Below, in pieces: positions 56,895 to 64,000 of a stretch of 64,000 bases of DNA (the stretch's first letter is position 1; the number at the start of each line of letters is the position of its first letter). Origin of the DNA: Zerene cesonia (taxonomy: Eukaryota > Arthropoda > Insecta > Lepidoptera > Pieridae). The stretch is from positions 186,001 through 250,000 of the forward strand of contig NC_052120.1 of assembly GCF_012273895.1 (NCBI RefSeq), in the 5' to 3' direction. The notes under the pieces were generated by a model. The model did not search any database. It had not been told where the DNA came from and saw nothing but the letters and a program-made list of their open reading frames with translations. The position numbers and the translations under genes are program-made.

Positions 56895-57030
56895 TGCGAA
56901 AGAGAGTTTAATTATTTATTTGTTCGTTTGTCAGGCATTTTTTCACGTCGCAACAGAACTATATTATAATACCTAGGAAACCTTTGCATGGAGATAAACA
57001 TAGGACTATGTTATTTAGATTCCTTCGACT
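56895..57030 (+). repeat. Interspersed repeat, family C copy (diverged)
   Basis: AATGCGAAAGAGAG, TTTTTCACGTCGCAACAG, GGAGATAAACATAGGAC and a CGACTACGCGGCCGAACAC end, in the order typical of this repeat. Confidence 0.4.
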
Positions 57031-57714
57031 ACGCGGCCGAACACACGGACAAAAACGTATTATAAATAAATAAACTTTAACGATCTCGAAATTTAACCGT
57101 CTGTACATAGTACGGAACCCCAAAATGGCTCCTTGAATTCTTAGAACATAATATTAATAATTCGTATCAACTCGTTCAATTTGGCGGCTTGGATAATGGA
57201 GGCGCAAGGCCGAAATGTAAATTATTGTGTCCACACCGCTTCTTGGAAAATACTTGTGTGTGGTACGAGCGAGGAGCTTATTGCGATGTTTAATTTTAAG
57301 ATTATATTATAATCTTTTATATATTTCATATACACGGTATCTATTGCAAACATTTGCAGTGCGGCGTCGTCTCGTGCGTATTGTTGTGTTATTTTATACT
57401 TAAATATATAAAACATTATAGTGATACGTGTAATCGAAAGCTTGATTGAAACTAAATTGAGTTATGTAAATATTTCGGTAAATATATGTCTAACAGTACG
57501 ATTTTCTACTTGGCTTTTTGAAAATTGTGTTATAAGTTGCATACTTAGTTGTTGTATATGTAAATAATTACCCTACTTACATAATCTAAACTTTTGACGA
57601 TAGAGAGATAGCAAAAAATGTTTACACTAAGTACAATGAACAGGTTTCGGTTGCTGTTCACGGATGAATAAATAATTATTGCGCACGCATCTATCGCGGT
57701 TCTCTCTTAACTCA

Positions 57715-57840
57715 CTCCACGTTCCCTCAGAGGGAGAGGTCGGAAGGCGGAGCGCAAGCGGCGCCGCCTCCGGCCCGCCCAGTTTCTAGCAATCCGGGAG
57801 ATCGCGCCGGCTGTAATGGAGCCAATTGAATGGAAATGTT
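57715..57840. promoter_or_regulatory. CpG-rich block, possible promoter
   Basis: About 110 bp rich in GGCG/CCGCC, followed on the plus strand by an ATG with ten codons (MEPIEWKCYE) and a weak donor. It could be a promoter for an unannotated plus-strand transcript, or a distal promoter of the minus-strand ETS gene 2.7 kb away. Confidence 0.3.
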
Positions 57841-58258
57841 ATGAAGTAAGGAAGCCTGCGAGATGGAAAAAGAGAGGAAAACATTTGTTTTCGTTAAAAT
57901 ATGGCATGATGGGAGTGTTTGCTAACTAAGTCACGTCTTCCTTTTGATTCATTGTCACTTTCTATGTGATGATAATTATTTACCTGTGTATGATAAATGA
58001 TAGGTACCTAGCAGATTGTTTAGAAAAAAGACTTCCTCAATGCTAATTTTTTAGTATAAGCCCTCTTCAAATACTAGACTATGCGATTTGGTGAAATTAA
58101 ACAATACGCCTTCGACATATCCATAAGAAAACAATGGCTGATAAAGGTAAACGGCAAAACGCAGGCAGTGTCGTGAGCGAAAGCTTGTAAATCAAAAATA
58201 GTTTATATATTGATTTTAGTACGCATATTATATAACTTATCCTGTATTCCACACAGAT

Positions 58259-58332
58259 AGTTGCAGCATGAGCAATAGCCACGGTAGAGCGTGAGAAGCT
58301 GAAAGCAGCTTTCACATCACAAATAGTATCGA
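58259..58332 (+). ncRNA. Candidate non-coding exon
   Basis: A 74-nt segment lies between a very good acceptor (TATTCCACACAG) and a perfect donor (ATCGAG|GTGAGT). All three plus-strand frames contain a stop. If real it is a UTR or long non-coding RNA exon. The minus strand is open over the same stretch, but without matching splice sites. Confidence 0.3.
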
Positions 58333-58919
58333 GGTGAGTCATCGGAATGCGGAGCCGCTGGCCCGTACGGCTTGCCGCTAGCTCCCAGGGTACCGCCGCG
58401 GCCGGTATCTGATCTTCTTTAATAGCTTATAGGAGAAAATTTTGTTGGCTTCCAACATTATTAAATTGTTATAATAAAATAACTTAAATTGTTTTCATGT
58501 CATGAATTTAACAGAAAAGTATTTATTTCAATAAAGGATAGAATAAACTTTAATTTATTTAAAGCTTAATTTATTTAAGTATATCGGATAGTTTCATATT
58601 AATATATACGTAATAGTAGTAACACGTAGTAGTAAGTTAAAATCTGTTTATTGTTAATGTTCGCGGAGAGTTGAGCTTCTTTTGAAGGATTTATAATCGC
58701 CAATATCTTTCAACATTAGATAATAAAAAAATCCTTTTAATTTTTAAATTTTCTTAAATCCATTTAATTTTTTTTTATATCCAGAAGATTTAATCACACT
58801 TAAAACAACTTAGCGAAGTTATAATAATAAGCGCTCCGACACTACTCATTTAAATATAAACTGTATTTAAGCATCTTAAGAATATGATAGCAAAATGAAA
58901 TTTGGAGGGCACAATAAAT
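58333..58919. other. Non-coding stretch
   Basis: A GC-rich patch at about 58350-58405 (CCGCCGCGGCCGG) follows the candidate exon. The rest is AT-rich with no feature recognised. Confidence 0.4.
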
Positions 58920-59040
58920 CACGAGGTATCAAGTGAGGGCTGAGACCCCGGCTGTGCCCCGGCGACGTCTTGATCCACGGGGCGACCTCCATTGACTTGC
59001 TAATGTCGACCCCGGTGGAGGCGCTTCTCACCCCTAATAT
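58920..59040. repeat. GC-rich block, probably a mobile-element fragment
   Basis: About 100 bp of GC-rich sequence (GAGACCCCGGCTGTGCCCCG, GTCGACCCCGGTGGAGGCG) with abrupt edges in AT-rich surroundings. Short open frames exist on the minus strand but no protein family is recognised. It most likely derives from a retroelement. Confidence 0.3.
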
Positions 59041-59795
59041 TGCTGTGATTTTTGGTTATATTCATGTGACGTTGTAAGTGCATTTAATATGATATTAAAA
59101 TACATACAATATTGCATTTTCAAAATCATACAAATATAAGTAAATAAGTAATAAGTACAAATTTCATAGATGAACATGGTAGATACAATGTATATGGTAG
59201 GTAGGTATTTAATAGATATTTGACCTAAATTCGCTAGAGCACCTAAGAGATACCAGGATCTTAATTCGTAGCGTGTGTTTATTTATTACCTGGTTTATTA
59301 TGTTATAGAACATATTTTTGTACTTTACTTGCAACTTGTTATAGGTACTTAACTTGCAAGTTATCCTTAGATAAGTAAGTATATTTAGTATCAATAATAA
59401 ACCCCGTATAGTTACTATCACTGATCTCTCTGTTGTTTGTCTTGTTTCTAAGTAAAGTGAACACTATCAAATTTAAGTGATCATATTTAAGCAGAGAAAA
59501 AATGAGATTGTCTGTAATTTTGTCTTAATTCTCCTTATGTAGGCGCCATAACCACATGTCCTTACTCGGACAGTAAATGCCTTGGAATATAATATGATAC
59601 ATGTGCTAAAATTACCAACCTCACACATGGCCTACCCCCAACCGCCTGTAGACGGATTTCTTGGAAACATGCGTAACAATTCGTGTTCTAAATAATTGGA
59701 ATAATCGTTGCCTGGTAAAGTTATATGCATCATCAATGTGTGCTAGTTATGTAATTACGTAATTAACAAATTCTTTTAAAATTAGTATGCTTTAA
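59041..59795. other. AT-rich non-coding stretch
   Basis: No feature recognised. Confidence 0.45.
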
Positions 59796-59890
59796 ATGGA
59801 GAAAGTGACGGCTGGAAAAAGGTCTGCAGTCGACGCTCTTACGCTTCTCCAAATGTTCATGGGCGGTGGTAGCGCTAATCCCCTCGACCC
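59796..59890 (-). repeat. Interspersed repeat, family D copy, reversed
   Basis: The minus strand reads GATTAGCGCTACCACCGCCC then ATGAACATTTGG. This is the wording of a dispersed repeat also seen at 37697 and 49828. The 61-codon plus-strand frame across it is therefore rejected as a gene. Confidence 0.5.
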
Positions 59891-62187
59891 TCGAGCTCAA
59901 TTGCCGACAATGATAAAAAAGCACAATGTAGTCTTATGGCCGGTATCAATATTAGATATTGATACAAAATCTACAGATTAAGATTGATACTTAATTGAAG
60001 TCGCTACCATATTTAAATACGTGTAAAACGAGAAATCTGTCCCATTTTACAAGCGAAATGTTCGCGGGCATCGGAGTTCGATTGTGAAACCCAAAACCCA
60101 GCTTTAGCTTCATTATGTAAGGTATTCGAAACGAATTATTCTAAACCAATGAATAATAACAATCTCTTAGATAAAGTTATAGCTTATCTCAAGTCACAAC
60201 CCACCTCAGTGGGAGTATCGGTTTACAACCAATGGTAAACTTAGTTTAAGATTTATGTACACCTCGACAGTTCACAAAAACTTTATTAGCTGTAAAGAGC
60301 GGGAAAATACCAAGTATTCTGCGGTTTCGTAATAAATTAGAGGTTATGCTGCCGACATAATGTTGCCACATGCATGATTCATTTGCCGATAGACAAAAAT
60401 GTCAGTTAAATCGATGAAATAAATCTAATTTATAAAATATGCGAACAAAGAACGAAACAACATTACATTACATTACTGATGGTAATAGCTATTTCAAATA
60501 CATTATTTCAGACGAGATTAAATTCGGGATATAGAAAGAAAGAAAGAAAATACGTTTTTTATGACACTTACAGGTAAATATAACAAGGTCATTATTGTAC
60601 TTAAAATATATATGTGAATTAATTAAACCTACCACTCAGCATAATAATACTGATTTTCAGTGGATGCCTTATGCCTTATTGACAGGCTATCTATATAACA
60701 TTCTTAATTGTGTTTGATATCTATTCAAAGCTTTTATTATTGTAGTCAGCGTAGTGCAAGTTTACGTAACAAAACATGCTACCCACATTGTAAATAATAT
60801 TTAATCGTTTCTACGGATTCTATTTTTTACAAGAATTTATTTACAATTGTATGTGATATAATTACATACATTAACAAATAAACAATCTTTTTGAAACCTT
60901 AGTCAACATCATGAAAATATATTTTCAGTAGTCAGAAATCACAGCATTATAATAGAACCTGCACTCATTGAAAAGACTATGAGCGAAATACTTAAAATAT
61001 TATTAATACTGTGCTTTAGGCCTTTTCATACTTAACTTATATTACGAATTTCAAACAAAACAAATAAATGTCACATCTTGTTAATGTTGTTTGTATAGTA
61101 TTTAGTAGAAATGGTACAGATTTATTGTAGCAATTAAAATATTTGTAAAAGAGACCGTTGTCGAATACGTAGGTACCAATCGAATGACACACCGAATAAC
61201 TCTCCCACGATTCATGAACAAAATTAAAATGATCACTGGCGCCAAGAACTCATGATATAAGAAGAGTAACGTATACTAGAGATGAATCTATTGTATCCGG
61301 AACAGTGAGTCAGGTTTCCTAGTAAATATTGACTCACTTCCGCACTAAATCCGTTTAATTATTGTTTTTGGCGGGAACGCGGGTTAGCGCCATTTTGGCT
61401 ACGCGTCAGATTGATATCTATGAATGGTGAATAATGTATGACTTAGCTATGTCGTGAGAATAGTTTCGCAATACTGCTTTGATTTTTTTTTTATAACGAA
61501 GATGCGTCACCTAATGTTAGTAACAAGCTAATGTAATGTTATGCTTCATAAGCGAAGTATCAACCTAGATACTAACTGATTTAAACGGATGTATTCGCAA
61601 TACGATTTTGTGAAATCTATAAAAACTGTTGTAACACTTAATGATTAATAGCATGTGTTATGACGAATTGGTCTTTACGGACATAATATTATATTTTGTG
61701 TTCATTTAAGTATCGCTTTCGTTTAAATTAAATGTACGTCACTCAATATTGTGTGGAGGGGTGGTGGAACGTACATCATTTAGCGTCAAAGTCCGGATAG
61801 CACCAGGGTGCCAAGCGGATACAACACTCAGAAGCAAGCAAGACACCAAAGCTTTATAAAATTTATTTAAAAATTAGAAGACCGAAGACCATACATAAAA
61901 ATGTCAACAATTCGGAACTACCTCACTCAGTAAAAATTTTGTTTTCATCTCAACATTCCTATAGCTAAAAAGTTTCGGTCATTTGTAAAATATTTGGAAA
62001 ATGCGGAATTTTGGCTCGCGACCGCGTGCGCTGCGCGCGTCGCACACGCGTCTTGTCAATTAGAGAAAACTGATATAATTTAGTTCACTTTATGCCAACG
62101 ATGTGGTCTAAATTAAGTCTTATCGTTCTCCCAAATGTGTTCGACCAAATTTATATATAAAAGCAAAGATAGTAATGTTTTCAAACA
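59891..62187. other. AT-rich stretch, no gene recognised
   Basis: Contains a promoter-like motif pair at 61367-61399 (listed separately) and a GC-richer patch at about 61745-61850. It was searched on the minus strand for exons downstream of the FKBP-like exon without success. Confidence 0.4.
61367..61399 (+). promoter_or_regulatory. E2F-like and YY1-like motif pair
   Basis: TTTGGCGGGAA (61367-61377) is a full E2F consensus and is followed 11 bp later by GCCATTTTGGC, whose complement contains the YY1-like AAAATGGC. This combination is typical of housekeeping or cell-cycle promoters. No exon was found beside it. Confidence 0.25.
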
Positions 62188-62328
62188 TCGTTTCCGTTCA
62201 CGTGGGATTTTCAGGACAAAAATTATTCTGTCTTATCTAGGGTTCAAAACTATCTATGTACCAAATTTCATTCAGAGCGGTTCAGTGGTTTAGGTGCGAC
62301 GAACAGACCGTCAGACAGACGGAATTTA
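62188..62328 (+). repeat. Interspersed repeat, family A copy
   Basis: CTATCTATGTACCAAATTTC then AGCGGTTCAGTGGTTTAG, ending in CAGACAGACGG; it parallels 23573-23716. Confidence 0.6.
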
Positions 62329-63123
62329 AACAATTTATGTTTGTTTTCTAATTACCGGAGGTGAAAGTTAAAACAGTGTGACGTGTGTGATTCAAAAGCG
62401 CTTCTGTAAGCAATCTTGTTGAATAAATAATTGACTTGAAATACTTACTTAAGTGTAAAAGAACCTTTTCTGTACATTTCTATTTCATAATTCGTTGTTA
62501 TTATAATAATACTGAGTAGATTCCAAGTCAAACCCCTTACAAAAAAATGGAAACCAAATGTTAAATGCATTTTAACACGTACTATGCAGTTTAATATTCT
62601 TTCAACTCAATAATCAAGCCCTATGTTAACAGATAAAATAAACGATCATTTAATACGATCGGAATCAAATCTCCCCTCGGGTCAGCGATAATGGCCGCTC
62701 ATCTACTTGGAGATTTGAGCCATTCCCATCGAATAGATGTATCGACCTATCTTCTGATAGGGAATGTCTTATGGCCCTTAAAAGGTTGAAACTAACAATT
62801 GTTTGTGACGCTACTGGCAGTGTGATATAACCAAGAAAAATATATTCCTGGTTTCCATTGAAGCTATTTATGTATTTTCAAACTTTATATTTTATAGAAG
62901 AAAACTTGTATTGGCAAATTGTTGTTAATATTATAGAATTTCACATCGCCTTTAAAAAAAAGTCTTAAGATTTTTAAGATTTTTTCTTTACTACTGTTTT
63001 ACCATCCATACATTATTTTTTCTTTCTTACTATCCAAATAATTAACAAACAATTTATTTACATTTACAAACACGACCACCGTAAGTTTGTAAAATAAATG
63101 CGATAGTGACCTCGTTCACATAC
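62329..63123. other. AT-rich stretch before the FKBP-like exon
   Basis: No exon recognised. A moderately complex patch at 62670-62790 could be conserved non-coding DNA, which cannot be judged without comparison. Confidence 0.4.
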
Positions 63124-63302
63124 CGACACAAAATTAACAATAAATTCGTATTCCAGTATAGTATTATCTGGTGGTATCCCAGTGTACGGTGTAGGTATGC
63201 AACCCGACAGGAATTCCACTCTAGCGAAGAGACAAGACCGGTCCGCTGACTTGCGCACATTCCATACGATATCTTGCATGTTTTTTATAGCGGCAAGTTT
63301 TC
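63124..63302 (-). CDS. Probable coding exon of an FKBP-domain protein (FKBP6/Shutdown-like), partial gene
   Basis: After an acceptor (CATGTTATAG) the minus strand is open for 59 codons to a good donor (GTGTCG|GTATGT). The frame reads GKLAAIKNMQ, then SGCIPTPYTGIPPDNTIL and EYEFIVNF. This follows the second half of an FKBP domain: an AIKxM helix, a GC-P segment, then IPP-(N/D)-x-T-(L/I)-x-(F/Y)-E in the last strand. The flap residues usual in active isomerases are not clear, which suits an inactive FKBP6/Shutdown-type protein of the piRNA pathway, but that choice is tentative. Upstream exons would lie beyond the right edge; downstream exons were not found. Confidence 0.45.
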
Positions 63303-64000
63303 CTATAACATGTCTCTTCTTAATTACCTAGTATTCGATAATATAATTCAATATGATGAATCAATCGTCATTTGATTATTTTAAATTAATTAAATAATAT
63401 TTTTATATAGTAACGTCTGACCTGTCAGCCACACATGATCCCACTTCAGACATCGAATTTCTTCCATATATTATATATGATCTACATATAATGGAACCTT
63501 TATTAAAATATTTTCTAGTCTGTAACTTCGTGTTATAGGTATTTTTATATAAACTCTTTCCAGAAGCAGTGGTAGTATCAAATGTGACACCCAATATTTA
63601 TTGTTATAGTCTTGTTCCGAAGCCTGATTTCGATTTAAACTAGTTTTAAATTAAACATGCTTCTTATCAATCCAAAAAATACTAACAATTTCCAGTACTT
63701 TCCAATACTAGTTTAACAATACAATCCAAGCTTTTCAGTCAAAGAAGAAACGATGATGCATATACAAACAATAGATATTTATACTAGTACAAACATTGCA
63801 TTTATAATATTTGCAAGGATGACGATAAAAAGCGCTGAAATCTCTGTGAATAAACGAAATTATTTATGGCGTATGTTTGTTATTATAATCTACCTACCTC
63901 TTCGCAATGCTATTATATGATATAATTTATTGAATTATCAAGATCAAAGCTTGATCAGCCGTGTCTATCTGTGGTCTCCGCTCAATTCAATATTTTGTAT
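63303..64000. other. Right-edge non-coding stretch
   Basis: AT-rich. A 63-codon minus-strand frame at 63403-63594 shows no family resemblance. It is probably intron of the FKBP-like gene. Confidence 0.4.

Noticed and set aside
58097..58342. 81-codon minus-strand frame (MTHLDTICDVKAAFSF...)
   Set aside because: No usable splice sites in its frame and no family; the same segment is better explained by a plus-strand splice-bounded non-coding exon.
59796..59981. 61-codon plus-strand frame (MEKVTAGKRSAVDALTLL...)
   Set aside because: Its reverse strand carries the wording of a dispersed repeat (family D), so the frame is a by-product of a GC-rich repeat.
63403..63594. 63-codon frame considered as the first half of the FKBP domain
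   Set aside because: The residues GVTFDTTTASGK only weakly resemble the FKBP core and no splice junction links them to the exon at 63302.

Overview
The window looks like insect nuclear DNA, most likely from a moth or butterfly. Non-coding DNA is AT-rich and full of short repeats. Coding exons are small and often strikingly GC-rich, with AG|GT-bounded introns of up to about 10 kb. Several interspersed repeats have wording I associate with Lepidoptera. The order assignment is inference. There are no operons, CRISPR arrays or bacterial features.

Five protein-coding genes can be built exon by exon with consistent reading phase. (1) Rtnl1, an ER-shaping reticulon, + strand, about 7.2-25.6 kb, with at least two alternative coding first exons spliced to one shared reticulon domain. 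(2) An SLC52-type riboflavin transporter, + strand, with its main body at 32.5-34.9 kb and one or two candidate upstream first exons at 27.7 and 29.0 kb. (3) An ionotropic receptor of the IR75 group, + strand, 42.7-46.1 kb, nine exons seen and the signal-peptide exon missing. (4) Convergent with it, only 430 bp away, a very divergent nicotinic-receptor-like subunit, - strand, 46.5-49.1 kb plus a likely 5' UTR exon. It has lost both Cys-loop cysteines and most ligand and pore hallmark residues. (5) A very short ETS transcription factor of the ERG/FLI1/FEV (Ets65A) type, - strand, 52.6-55.0 kb, with a CpG-rich upstream block that contains an ETS site.

Weaker coding signals are an FKBP-like exon at the right edge (63.1-63.3 kb, -) and two unrecognised coding-like exons between genes 4 and 5 (49.9-50.5 kb, -).

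The rest is intron or intergenic DNA with microsatellites, a 193-bp (TA)n tract, perfect hairpins and several small repeat families. Three assembly gaps are each exactly 1000 N, so they are placeholders. Two lie against LINE fragments and the third against a repeat that recurs at 14.45 kb. The genes share no obvious pathway, but the IR/nicotinic-like pair puts two rapidly evolving ligand-gated channel families side by side.
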